Source: Chloroflexota bacterium
Lineage (GTDB): Bacteria; Chloroflexota; Dormibacteria; Dormibacterales; Dormibacteraceae
Direction: 5' to 3'
NCBI GenBank assembly: GCA_005880795.1
Contig: VBGP01000012.1
Coordinates: 22,960 to 86,959, forward strand
DNA: 64,000 nt
Shown: one piece after another, positions 46,193-54,478 of the stretch
Layout of the letters: each line of letters starts with the position of its first letter
Numbering within the stretch: position 1 is the stretch's first letter
The notes under the pieces: model-generated
Told to the model about the DNA's origin: nothing
Database searches by the model: none
The model's input: the letters and a program-made list of their open reading frames with translations, nothing else
Translations under genes and position numbers: made by a program

Positions 46193-46914
46193 GCGACGAG
46201 ACGCCGGCGCTCTCGGTCGTGATCCCGGTCTACAACGAAGGCGAGAACGTGGCTCCCACCCTTCGCGGCGTGGTCGAGCAAAGCCACGTCAGGCCGCTGG
46301 AGGTCCTGGTCGTGCACGACTTCGACGAGGACACCACGGTGCCCGTGGTCAAACGCCTTCAGGCGGAGATGCCCGAGCTACGCCTACACAAGAACACCCT
46401 CGGTCGTGGGGCGCTCAACGCGATGAAGTCGGGGCTGCGCGCCGCCCGTGCGCCGTTCGTCCTGATCACTATGGGCGACGGCTCCGACGACCCCGCCGAC
46501 ATCGATCCCATGTACCGGCTGGCGAAGGAGGGCGCCGATGTCGTGGCCGGGTCGCGCTACATGCGCGGCGGCCGCCAGGTCGGCGGCCCGCTCGTCAAGC
46601 GGACCATGTCGCGCACCGCCGGGTTGTCGCTGCACTGGCTGGGCGGGCTGCCGGTGCACGACGCGACCAGCAACTTCCGGCTCTACTCCAAACGCCTGCT
46701 CAACCAGGTCACGATCGAGTCCCGCGGCGGTTTCGAGCTCGGGCTCGAGCTGACGGTCAAGGCCTACCGGCTTGGGATGAGGGTGGCGGAGGTGCCGACG
46801 ACCTGGCGGGACCGGACGGCTGGCGAGAGCCGGTTCAAGCTCGTGGAATGGCTTCCGCGATACCTCCATTGGTACTGGCGCGGAATCGTTGGAAGAGTAG
46901 TGACTAATCGATAA
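46189..46914 (+). CDS. glycosyltransferase family 2 (DPM1-like)
   Basis: A 241-residue GT-A enzyme. ALSVVIPVYNEGENVAPTL, the KNTLGRGALNAMKSGLRAA donor-binding region, MGDGSDDPADIDPM (D-x-D metal site) and AGSRYMRGGRQVGGP match dolichol/undecaprenyl-phosphate sugar synthases. It has no membrane helices of its own. It likely makes a polyprenyl-phosphate sugar or extends a glycan for the surrounding polysaccharide pathway. TTG start at 46189 overlaps the epimerase stop (TTGA). Confidence 0.9.
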   Translation: MSDETPALSVVIPVYNEGENVAPTLRGVVEQSHVRPLEVLVVHDFDEDTTVPVVKRLQAEMPELRLHKNTLGRGALNAMKSGLRAARAPFVLITMGDGSDDPADIDPMYRLAKEGADVVAGSRYMRGGRQVGGPLVKRTMSRTAGLSLHWLGGLPVHDATSNFRLYSKRLLNQVTIESRGGFELGLELTVKAYRLGMRVAEVPTTWRDRTAGESRFKLVEWLPRYLHWYWRGIVGRVVTNR

Positions 46915-46915
46915 G

Positions 46916-47920
46916 ATGTGCCGCGTGAATCGCCTGAAATACCCGCTGACAGCCATCGCGATCGCCGCATTTGCGCTCGCACCGCTGACCGCGGCCGCCG
47001 CCCCCAGCCCCAGTCCGTCGCTTGACACCGTCCTGGCCAAGCCACCCGGCACGGACTTCCACGAGCTGACCACGAGCGCGCTCAACGGGGCGTTCACCGC
47101 GCATGACTGGGCGACCTTGAACGGCAGCGGCAGCGGCGCGACCGACACGGAGAACGCCCTGAAGCACGACGGCTTCGTGGCCGGCTATGGCAAGACCTGG
47201 GCGCAGGTGTCGTCCGGCCACGCTCTGATCGAGGCGGTGATGGCTTTCAACGGCGGGCAGGGGGCGCGGAAGGCGCTGACCGGCCTGGAGGCCGGTGACA
47301 AGTCCGACTCCGCCTACAAGCACGCGGTGACCCTCAGTGGCATCGACCCGTACTACGGCGCCCACTTCGTCGACTCGGCGAACAACGTGGTCGAAGACCT
47401 CTTTGCCTTCGCCAAAGGCAATGACGTATATGGGGTGCTCTTTGTGTCGGACAAGGACGACGTGGCGACGCTGGCCGCCACGCAGGCAAAAGCCCAATTC
47501 TCCGCCGCGCCGGACAGCACGATTCCTTCCTCGCAGTGGCCGGAGAACGCTTCGCCCACGTCCTCATTCCCGGTAGCCGCATTCGCCATCGCGGTCGCCT
47601 TCGTGATCGTCGTCGTCGGATTGATCGCCTTTCTAGCTCTCCGGCGCCGCACTCCAGCCATGGCGCCCGCGTACGCGGTGCCCGGCGGGTACGGGATGCC
47701 GGGCGCTGCTGGTCCGATGGGCACGCCAGACACGACGGGCGGCGGCGTTCAGATGTCGCCGGACGGCAATTACTGGTGGGATGGCCAGGCGTGGAAAGAC
47801 GCTTCCCACGAGACGCCGCCCGGCGCGCAGCGATCCAGCGATGGGACGCTCTGGTGGGACGGTGCGAACTGGAGGCCTGTGCCCCCGGCCGCCACCCCGG
47901 AACAGCCGCCGACCGGTTAA
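46916..47920 (+). CDS. exported, membrane-anchored protein with two C-terminal W-W-D-G repeats
   Basis: A 334-residue protein. It has a signal peptide (AIAIAAFALAPLTAAAA), an extracytoplasmic domain (about residues 30-205) of unknown type and a membrane helix (FPVAAFAIAVAFVIVVVGLIAF). A Gly/Pro-rich cytoplasmic tail ends in SPDGNYWWDGQAWKDA and SSDGTLWWDGANWRPV, two DUF2510-like Trp motifs. A GTG at 46925 could be the start instead of ATG 46916. It shares its terminal TTAA with the convergent rmlB stop. Function unknown; the position suggests a link to surface polysaccharide. Confidence 0.75.
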   Translation: MCRVNRLKYPLTAIAIAAFALAPLTAAAAPSPSPSLDTVLAKPPGTDFHELTTSALNGAFTAHDWATLNGSGSGATDTENALKHDGFVAGYGKTWAQVSSGHALIEAVMAFNGGQGARKALTGLEAGDKSDSAYKHAVTLSGIDPYYGAHFVDSANNVVEDLFAFAKGNDVYGVLFVSDKDDVATLAATQAKAQFSAAPDSTIPSSQWPENASPTSSFPVAAFAIAVAFVIVVVGLIAFLALRRRTPAMAPAYAVPGGYGMPGAAGPMGTPDTTGGGVQMSPDGNYWWDGQAWKDASHETPPGAQRSSDGTLWWDGANWRPVPPAATPEQPPTG

Positions 47921-48936
47921 CCGACCAGCGGCCTGTAGTTGCGCTTGTAGTACTCCCAGTACTCGCCTGACTTGAGCGGGCGCCACCACTCGGGATTCTG
48001 CTGGTACCAGCGCACTGTCCGCTGCAGGCCCTCGGCAAAGCCAACCTGCGGCTCCCAACCCAGCGCGGTGATGCGCGATATGTCGAGCGCGTAGCGGTAG
48101 TCATGTCCAGGCCGGTCCGCGACGAACTCGATGAGGCTTCGCGGTTTGCCCATGATGTCGAGCACGGCCTCCGCCACCTGCAGACCTCTTGTCTCCTCGC
48201 CGGTGCCGACGTTGTACACACCGCCAACCGGCGCGTCGTGCAGCACCAGGTCGATGGCCCGGCAGTGGTCGTCCACATAGATGTAGTCGCGAACCGCCGA
48301 CCCGTCGTTGTAAAGAGGCAGCCTCATGTCATCGATCGCGTTGGTGATAAGCACCGGCACCAGCTTTTCCGGGTACTGGTACGGCCCGTAGTTGTTCGAT
48401 CCGCGGGTCACCAGCAGCGGCAGGCCGAAGCTCTCGGCGTACGCGTGGGCGATGTGCTCGCCCCCGGCCTTGCTCGCCGAGTATGGGCTTCGCGGCCGGA
48501 GGGGGTCGTCCTCTCGGGAACGGCCGTCGCTGACTTCGCCGTACACCTCGTCGGTGCTCACCAGCAGGAAGACCTCGTGGCCGTACCGCCTCGCCGCCTC
48601 GCAGAGGACGGCGGTGCCGCGGACGTCGGTCTCGATGAAGGCGAACGGGTCCATAAGGGATCGGTCGACGTGGGTCTCAGCGGCAAAGTTGACGATCGCG
48701 TCGGCGTGGGCGGCCAGCGTGTTGACGAGGTCTGCGTCGCAGATGTCGCCATGGACGAAGCGAAAGCCAGGATGGCCTTCGAACTCGGCGAGGTTCGCCA
48801 GGTTGCCCGCGTAGGTGAGCTTGTCGAGCACCGTGATCTCCACGTCCGGCCTGGTTCGCCGGAGGTGACGGACGAAGTTCGAGCCGATGAAGCCCGCGGC
48901 GCCCGCGATCAGCAGGCGCCTCAACGATCGCGTCAC
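47917..48936 (-). CDS. rmlB: dTDP-glucose 4,6-dehydratase
   Basis: A 339-residue SDR. LLIAGAAGFIGSNFVRHLRR, NFAAETHVDRSLMDP, the active-site STDEVYGE and YSASKAGGEH, and RGSNNYGPYQYPEKLVPV are specific for RmlB. It converts dTDP-glucose to the 4-keto-6-deoxy intermediate. GTG 48936 overlaps the rmlC-like stop (GTGA). Third gene of an A-C-B set. Confidence 0.95.
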   Translation of the reverse strand: MTRSLRRLLIAGAAGFIGSNFVRHLRRTRPDVEITVLDKLTYAGNLANLAEFEGHPGFRFVHGDICDADLVNTLAAHADAIVNFAAETHVDRSLMDPFAFIETDVRGTAVLCEAARRYGHEVFLLVSTDEVYGEVSDGRSREDDPLRPRSPYSASKAGGEHIAHAYAESFGLPLLVTRGSNNYGPYQYPEKLVPVLITNAIDDMRLPLYNDGSAVRDYIYVDDHCRAIDLVLHDAPVGGVYNVGTGEETRGLQVAEAVLDIMGKPRSLIEFVADRPGHDYRYALDISRITALGWEPQVGFAEGLQRTVRWYQQNPEWWRPLKSGEYWEYYKRNYRPLVG

Positions 48937-49382
48937 TTGATCGATGGACCCGCCGACCAGTCGTATCCGATGGACGGGTCGTCGTGCGGGATGCGCCCCT
49001 CATCGTCTGGCGCGTAGACGTTCGATGTGATGTAGAGCAAGTGCGACAGCTCCAACGCCCGGCAGCCGTGCGCCACGCCCGGAGGGATCGTCAGGCATGA
49101 CGGTTTGCCATCACCCATCAGGAACTCCATCAGCTGGCCTTTGGTCGATGACCCTTCGCGCGTGTCGTACAGCGCGACCTTGAGCGCACCGATGACGTAC
49201 CACCAGTCGGTCTGCCGCTGGTGGATGTGCCAGGCCTTGGCGGTGCCCGGGTACATCAAGGAATGGCTCCACTGGCCGAAGTGGCCGAAGAAGTCGTCCG
49301 TCTCGCGCACGATCTCACGGAAAAATCCCCGCTCGTCGGAATGCGTGGCGAGCTCTTTAAGCACCACGCCCTCGATGCTCAT
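48933..49382 (-). CDS. RmlC-like cupin (dTDP-4-dehydrorhamnose 3,5-epimerase family)
   Basis: A 149-residue protein, about 30 shorter than typical RmlC. It keeps DERGFFREIVRE, the histidine segment KAWHIHQRQTDWWYVIGA, the ALYDTR strand and IPPGVAHGCRAL, which line the epimerase active site. It is probably the epimerase partner of RmlA and RmlB, although the short length leaves open a related 3- or 5-epimerase. ATG 49382 overlaps the rmlA stop (ATGA). Confidence 0.82.
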   Translation of the reverse strand: MSIEGVVLKELATHSDERGFFREIVRETDDFFGHFGQWSHSLMYPGTAKAWHIHQRQTDWWYVIGALKVALYDTREGSSTKGQLMEFLMGDGKPSCLTIPPGVAHGCRALELSHLLYITSNVYAPDDEGRIPHDDPSIGYDWSAGPSIK

Positions 49383-50125
49383 TGCTCTTGGCTCGCAGCG
49401 CGCGACCGGACGAAATCGTTGACCGAGTAGTAGGCCTGGATCGACTCTCCGGCGTCGCCCCAGAAGCCTTCGAGCACGTCGTACTCCATGAGGCCCTGGC
49501 CCAGGTACCAGTTGTTTACGTCGGTGATCTCCAGCTCCCCGCGACCGGACGGCTTCAGCTCGGGCAGAACCCTCCACACCGTCTCGTCATAAAAGTAGAC
49601 ACCGGTCACTGCGAACTCGCTCGGCGGATCGGCAGGCTTTTCGACGATGTGCTTGATCCTGCGGTCGCCGTCGAACTGGACCACGCCGAGGTGGCGCAGG
49701 TGCGATGGATCCGACTCCTTGCTGAGCACGACGCGCGCCCCGTGCCGCTGCCGGCGAAACGCTTCGACGCAGGGCCGGATCGACCGCTCAAAGATGTTGT
49801 CGGCCAGGAGGACGACGCAACGGTCACCGGCGACGAACTTCTCGGCCAGGCCGAGGGCCTCGGCGATGCCGCCGGCCTTGTCCTGGTAGGCGTAGAGGAG
49901 GCGCTCGACGCCGAACTCGTTCCCGTTGCCGAGGAGGCGCAGAAACTCGCCCGCATGGGTCCCACCGGTGACCAGCATGATCTCGTCCACGCCCGCGCCC
50001 ACCAGCGATTCGATTGCGTAGTTGATCATCGGGCGGTCGTAGATCGGAAGCAGGTGCTTGTTGGTGATCCGGGTCAGCGGATGGAGGCGGCTGCCAGTGC
50101 CCCCGGCGAGTATTACGCCCTTCAT
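49379..50125 (-). CDS. rmlA: glucose-1-phosphate thymidylyltransferase
   Basis: A 248-residue nucleotidyltransferase making dTDP-glucose. KGVILAGGTGSRLHPLTRIT, NKHLLPIYDRPMINYAIESL, VVLLADNIF, IVEKPADPPSEFAVTGVYFY and GRGELEITDVNNWYL are diagnostic. ATG 50125 is preferred; GTG 50131 is also in frame. TAGAAT lies 9 nt before the ATG on the minus strand, suggesting a leaderless message. First gene of the rmlA-C-B set; no rmlD is present. Confidence 0.94.
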   Translation of the reverse strand: MKGVILAGGTGSRLHPLTRITNKHLLPIYDRPMINYAIESLVGAGVDEIMLVTGGTHAGEFLRLLGNGNEFGVERLLYAYQDKAGGIAEALGLAEKFVAGDRCVVLLADNIFERSIRPCVEAFRRQRHGARVVLSKESDPSHLRHLGVVQFDGDRRIKHIVEKPADPPSEFAVTGVYFYDETVWRVLPELKPSGRGELEITDVNNWYLGQGLMEYDVLEGFWGDAGESIQAYYSVNDFVRSRAASQEQ

Positions 50126-50134
50126 CGACACCGG

Positions 50135-50140
50135 ATTCTA
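50135..50140 (-). promoter_or_regulatory. candidate -10 element for rmlA, leaderless-type
   Basis: TAGAAT on the minus strand ends 9 nt before the rmlA ATG. A TTGTAG lies 19 nt further upstream as a weak -35. Confidence 0.35.
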
Positions 50141-50197
50141 GGCCTCAGGGCGTAGTGAGCTACAACTCCTTGTGGCAGACTGGCCGCTGCACCGCAC

Positions 50198-51286
50198 ATG
50201 CCTAGACCGGACAACTGGCCCCGCACGATCCTTCACGTCGACCTCGACGCGTTCTACACGTCCGTCCACCAGCGCGACGACCCCAAGCTTCGCGGCGTGC
50301 CGGTCGCCGTTGCCGGTCGCTCGCGGAGGGCGGTCGTCATGGGAGCGTCGTACGAAGCGCGTAATTACGGAATTCGCTCCGCGATGCCGCTCCACGAGGC
50401 CCTGCAGCTGTCCCCGCAGCTGGTGGTCGTCCCGCCCGATGGCGCGCGCTATCGCGAGGCCAGCCGCCTCGTCCATCAGATCTTTCGGCGCTACACATCC
50501 CCTGAGCTGGTCGAAGCCATCGCTTTGGACGAGGCCTACCTCGATGTCACGGCGCGGACTCGGCACGGGACCTCGAACGCGGAGGAGGTGGCGCGACGGA
50601 TCAAGTTCCAGATCCACACCGAGGTCGGCCTCACCGCATCGGTCGGCGCGGCCACCTCGAAGCTCGTGGCCAAGGTGGCCAGCGGCACCCGCAAGCCGGA
50701 CGGCCTGGTTCTCGTCCTGCCCGACACCGAGGCCGACTTCCTGGCTCCCCTGCCGATCGGGGTAATTCCGGGCCTTGGCCCGAAGACGGAGGAAAGGCTC
50801 CACGCGATGGGCCTGCGCACGGTCGGCGCGCTGGCGGCGTACGAGACCCAGCGTCTCGTGCAGGCCCTCGGCACCAATGGCGCTGTCCTGCAGCGACTTG
50901 CCCAGGGCCGCGACCGGACTCCTGTGGACGGCAGCCGCCCGGCCAAGACCATCTCGGCCGAGACCACCTTCGAGAACGACGTGAGCGACCGGGGCCAGCT
51001 CGAGGTGGCGCTGCGCGACCTCACCGACCGCGTCACCGAAAGGCTGAAGACCGACGGCGTGCGAGCCCGGACCGTCTACGTGAAGCTCAAGCTGCCGGAC
51101 TTCAGGCTCGTGAGCCGCCAGGTGAGCCGGACGAGCCCGACCGACGACGTCGAGACGATCTTCCGCGCCGCGCGCTCGGCGCTGGAGAAGTCGCACGTGG
51201 AGTCGAGGGCGGTGCGGTTGATCGGGGTGGGCCTGTCCGGCCTGGAGCACCCTGCCCCCGACCTTCAGCTGACCCTTTTCGATTAG
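50198..51286 (+). CDS. dinB: DNA polymerase IV (Y family)
   Basis: A 362-residue translesion polymerase. ILHVDLDAFYTSVHQ (first metal Asp), VVMGASYEARNYGIRSAMP, the catalytic ALDEAYLDV and VGAATSKLVAKVAS are conserved; the helix-hairpin-helix is VIPGLGPKTEERL, and the little-finger domain follows. The protein ends QLTLFD, a beta-clamp binding motif. It copies past damaged bases and may be SOS-induced, although I see no clear LexA box. Its 3' end is overlapped by the convergent exonuclease frame. Confidence 0.95.
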   Translation: MPRPDNWPRTILHVDLDAFYTSVHQRDDPKLRGVPVAVAGRSRRAVVMGASYEARNYGIRSAMPLHEALQLSPQLVVVPPDGARYREASRLVHQIFRRYTSPELVEAIALDEAYLDVTARTRHGTSNAEEVARRIKFQIHTEVGLTASVGAATSKLVAKVASGTRKPDGLVLVLPDTEADFLAPLPIGVIPGLGPKTEERLHAMGLRTVGALAAYETQRLVQALGTNGAVLQRLAQGRDRTPVDGSRPAKTISAETTFENDVSDRGQLEVALRDLTDRVTERLKTDGVRARTVYVKLKLPDFRLVSRQVSRTSPTDDVETIFRAARSALEKSHVESRAVRLIGVGLSGLEHPAPDLQLTLFD

Positions 51287-51959
51287 GCGTCCGGTCGACA
51301 ACCGGTCGCGGCAGCGCGGCCAGCACCTCCCCCACGGTCGTCCAACCCAGCGCCGTCTGCGCGCGCTTGATGAGCTCGCGGAACACCATCGCCGTCGCTC
51401 GCGCGTCATCCAGGGCCGCATGTGCCGGGGTGACATCGAGGCCAAGCTCAGCGACGAGGCGCGCCAGCCCGGGGGTCTGCCCTTTCGGGAGGTCGAGCAC
51501 CAGACGCGCCAGCGCGGTCGTGTCGAAGATCGGATGCTCGAGCGGGCTCTCCAGGCCGCGCCCGACCAACCAGGTGTCGAACGCGTCATGGCTGTGCTCG
51601 ACCAGGACCGCGCCTTGCGAAAAGCGCAGGAATGCGCGCCTTGCATCCTTGAACTCCGGCGCTCCGATGAGCATGGAGCGGTCGATGTGGTGGCGCTTGC
51701 GCGCGTACGGGTTGATCGGCGCCCGGCAGTCGACCAGGGTGTCGAAAAAGGAGAGCGGACCGAGCAGGGTGAAACGTTCGGCGCCGATCTCCAGGACGAG
51801 GAACGGCGCGTTGCCCGTCGTCTCGACGTCCAGCGCCACGAACTGCGCATCCTCGAGCCGCGTTTGAGGGCCGACCTCCGGCGCATCGACGGCGATCTCC
51901 TCCCACGGGACGAGGGCGGCCGCCCCGCGGGGCTTCAGATACAGCGGTCGCGAGCTCAT
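51102..51959 (-). CDS. DnaQ-like 3'-5' exonuclease domain protein
   Basis: A 285-residue frame. The exonuclease core (about residues 40-210) has ALDVETTGNAPFLVLEIG (Exo I, D-x-E), HSHDAFDTWLVGRG (Exo II) and HAALDDARATAMVF (Exo III, H-x4-D). It probably trims DNA or RNA 3' ends; the substrate is not visible. The last about 65 residues are Arg/Pro/Ser-rich and lie antisense to dinB, so the natural protein may effectively end near residue 220. ATG 51959 overlaps the flippase stop (ATGA). Confidence 0.82.
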   Translation of the reverse strand: MSSRPLYLKPRGAAALVPWEEIAVDAPEVGPQTRLEDAQFVALDVETTGNAPFLVLEIGAERFTLLGPLSFFDTLVDCRAPINPYARKRHHIDRSMLIGAPEFKDARRAFLRFSQGAVLVEHSHDAFDTWLVGRGLESPLEHPIFDTTALARLVLDLPKGQTPGLARLVAELGLDVTPAHAALDDARATAMVFRELIKRAQTALGWTTVGEVLAALPRPVVDRTPNRKGSAEGRGQGAPGRTGPPRSTAPPSTPRATSPAPSARRGRSSRRRRSGSSGSPGGSRA

Positions 51960-53437
51960 CCCGCCTCCGCGAGGGCACGCCTGGCCCAGGCGATCTCGTC
52001 TCCGTTGACCGCCCTCAGGAGCAGCACGGCGGCGGCGTAGACCGCGGCGCCCACCACGATTGGGATCGCCACCTCCAGGCCCTGCAGGTTGCTCAGCGGA
52101 TAGATCGCGATTCCCATGACGAGCCCCGCGAGAATCACCCGCCAGCCGAGCGCCGTCACCCGCACCCGGCCGACGTACCGCGCCGTCAGGACCCAACCCG
52201 CGATGCCGAGCGCGAGCTCGGTCAAAACGGTCGCCCAGCTCGCCCCGATGAAGCTGAAGGGAGGGATCAGAGCCAGGTTGAGCGCCACGTTGGCGACCAC
52301 GCTCCACGTGGCAGCCCATGAGAAGGACGACTGTCGGTCCGACGCGTTCAGCGCTCCGATGAACGCGTTGTTGACGAATGCGATTCCAAGGGCGAGGGCG
52401 AGGATCCGCAGAGCGGGCTCGGAGGCCCCGTAGTCGTTGCCGAGGAGGACCGGGGTGAGTGGATGGGCCAGCACGAAGATGCCGACGCTGACCGGCCAGC
52501 CCATCAGCAAGAGCGCCTTATAGAAGCGGTTGAGGGCGTCGAGCATGTCGGCCGGGCGCTCGCGGTGATACACCGAGAGCACCGGGAAGACGATCGACAG
52601 GAACGTGATCGGCACGAACAGAAGGGCTTCAATCGGCTTGTAAGCGGCTCCGTAATAGGACGCGGCGAACTTGCCGTGAAATGCGTAGACCAGGGGTTGA
52701 TCGATCCGGAAATAGATGATCGTGAGGATGAATGTGAGGGCAAAGGGCAGTCCCTTCCAGAACCACTCGCGCAAGAACGTAAGCTCGAACCGCCATCCGA
52801 CTATCGCGATCCTCTTAATCGCGAGGACCACGATGAAATACGCGCAGCTGAACGCGTATTGGGCTGCGTAAGCCCACACGTAATAGACGACGCTCTGCTG
52901 CGTCCGCCCGCCATACACGACGAGGACGAGCAGGACGAGGCTTTCGAGAATCACCGCAATCGCTTCGTAACCGAGCTGCTGCACGGCATAGAGGCCGTTC
53001 CTCAAGAGCGTTGCGTACGACGTCAGGACCATCAAGACGAAGCCTGGAACAAGCAGGTCGGTGAGTCCGAGCGGGATCACCAACCCCGCCAGCAGCAGGA
53101 ATGCGACGACCGACATGAGGAGGCGCAGCGACATCACGTTCCGCAGATAGCGCTGGATCTCGCTGCGGTTGCGCGCTCCCTCGCGTACGAAAAGCACGTT
53201 GAAACCGAGGTCCAGGACCACGCTCACGATTGCCGTCAGGTTGATGAGCACGGTGAACGTCCCGTAGTGCGCCGGAGCGAGACGCCGGATCATGTAAAGG
53301 ACCGTCACGAGGGCGATCAGTCGCGCGATCACCTTCGCCGTGAGCACGATCGTCGAATTGCGAAGCGCCCGCGAGCCGAGCCCGAGGCTCGCGGCCGGCG
53401 GGCCGTCTGCTGAGTCGTTGTCTGGCAACCGATCCAA
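51956..53437 (-). CDS. polysaccharide flippase (Wzx/MATE-like, MOP superfamily)
   Basis: A 493-residue protein with about 14 membrane helices. The N-terminal STIVLTAKVIARLIALVTVLYMIRRL, LDLGFNVLFVREGAR and the mid-protein YYGAAYKPIEALLFVPITFL match lipopolysaccharide/polysaccharide exporters of the MOP superfamily. It should flip lipid-linked oligosaccharides made by the neighbouring glycosyltransferases. The start is uncertain (TTG 53428, TTG 53437, TTG 53449 or GTG 53461); I chose 53437, which has GGGA six nt upstream. Divergent from trpS. Confidence 0.9.
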   Translation of the reverse strand: MDRLPDNDSADGPPAASLGLGSRALRNSTIVLTAKVIARLIALVTVLYMIRRLAPAHYGTFTVLINLTAIVSVVLDLGFNVLFVREGARNRSEIQRYLRNVMSLRLLMSVVAFLLLAGLVIPLGLTDLLVPGFVLMVLTSYATLLRNGLYAVQQLGYEAIAVILESLVLLVLVVYGGRTQQSVVYYVWAYAAQYAFSCAYFIVVLAIKRIAIVGWRFELTFLREWFWKGLPFALTFILTIIYFRIDQPLVYAFHGKFAASYYGAAYKPIEALLFVPITFLSIVFPVLSVYHRERPADMLDALNRFYKALLLMGWPVSVGIFVLAHPLTPVLLGNDYGASEPALRILALALGIAFVNNAFIGALNASDRQSSFSWAATWSVVANVALNLALIPPFSFIGASWATVLTELALGIAGWVLTARYVGRVRVTALGWRVILAGLVMGIAIYPLSNLQGLEVAIPIVVGAAVYAAAVLLLRAVNGDEIAWARRALAEAG

Positions 53438-53456
53438 TCGTAATCCCAAGGATGAG

Positions 53457-53462
53457 TACACT
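53457..53462 (+). promoter_or_regulatory. candidate -10 element for trpS, leaderless-type
   Basis: TACACT ends 8 nt before the GTG start of trpS, and no Shine-Dalgarno is present. Same geometry as at several other genes here. Confidence 0.3.
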
Positions 53463-53470
53463 CGTTCGCC

Positions 53471-54466
53471 GTGGCGGACAAGATGCGGATTCTCAGCGGG
53501 ATGCGCCCGACGGGTCGTTTCCACCTGGGCAATTACCTCGGCGCGGCCAAGAACTGGGTGGAGCTGCAGAAGGAGCACGAGTGCTTTTTCTTCGTGGCGG
53601 ACTACCACGCGCTGACCACCGAGCCGGACGGCCACAAAGCCGAAGACAAGGTCTTCGACCTGACCGCCGACCTGATCGCCGTCGGCATAGACCCCACCCG
53701 CAGCGTCCTCTATCTGCAGTCGAAGGTGCCCGAGGTCGCGGAGCTGACTCTTTTGCTCTCCATGGTCACCCCGCTGAGCTGGGTGCAGCGCGTACCGACG
53801 TTCAAGCAGATGGCCAAGCAGCACCCGGACAACGTCAACCTGGGCCTCTTCTCTTATCCCATCCTGCAGGGCGCGGACATCTTGATGGTCAAAGGCGTGG
53901 GCGTGCCCGTCGGCAAAGATCAGCTCGCGCACCTCGAGCTCGTGCGAGAGGTGACGCGAAAGTTCAACCGCACCTACGCGCCGGTTTTTCCTGAACCCAG
54001 AGCCCTGATGACCGAAACGAACTTGATCAAAGGCACCGACGGCAAGCAGCGGATGTCGAAGACGGTCGGCAACATAATCGGCGTGACGGATGACCCCGAG
54101 GTCATCCGCAAGCAAGTGCTCAGCATGGTGACCGACGTCAAGCGCCCTCGCAGGACCGATCCGGGTCACCCGCGGACCTGCAACGTATGCGCCTACTACA
54201 AGCTCTTCTTCGACGATTGGGAGCATTACTGGGAGCTTTGCCGGAAAGCCCAGATCGGCTGCTACGACAAGAAAAAGCTGCTGGCGGAGCGATTGATCGA
54301 GCTCTTCAGGCCCTTCCGCGAGGTGCGCGCCGAGCTGAGTCCGGGCCAGGTCAGCGCAATCCTGGACGAGGGCAGCGAGAAGGCTCGCGAGGTGGCATCA
54401 AGGACGATGGTCGAGGTCCGCCAGGCGGTCGGACTGCCCTCCTACCTAAACGCGCCGGGCCGCTAA
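53471..54466 (+). CDS. trpS: tryptophanyl-tRNA synthetase with an altered cysteine cluster
   Basis: A 331-residue class I synthetase. ILSGMRPTGRFHLGNYLGA holds the HIGH-like HLGN, and KQRMSKTVGN the KMSKS-like loop. A C-x2-C-x16-C-x6-C set (about residues 237-264) lies in the anticodon-binding region, where some TrpRS carry a [4Fe-4S] cluster with C-x22-C-x6-C-x2-C. Here the last cysteine is Lys (CYDKKK) and an extra cysteine has appeared near the first. GTG start at 53471. Confidence 0.94.
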   Translation: MADKMRILSGMRPTGRFHLGNYLGAAKNWVELQKEHECFFFVADYHALTTEPDGHKAEDKVFDLTADLIAVGIDPTRSVLYLQSKVPEVAELTLLLSMVTPLSWVQRVPTFKQMAKQHPDNVNLGLFSYPILQGADILMVKGVGVPVGKDQLAHLELVREVTRKFNRTYAPVFPEPRALMTETNLIKGTDGKQRMSKTVGNIIGVTDDPEVIRKQVLSMVTDVKRPRRTDPGHPRTCNVCAYYKLFFDDWEHYWELCRKAQIGCYDKKKLLAERLIELFRPFREVRAELSPGQVSAILDEGSEKAREVASRTMVEVRQAVGLPSYLNAPGR

Positions 54467-54469
54467 CAT
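54464..54469 (+). promoter_or_regulatory. candidate -10 element for the Rieske gene, leaderless-type
   Basis: TAACAT overlaps the trpS stop codon and ends 9 nt before the ATG at 54479. Alternatively the gene is read through from trpS. Confidence 0.25.
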
Positions 54470-54478
54470 TTGACCCGG

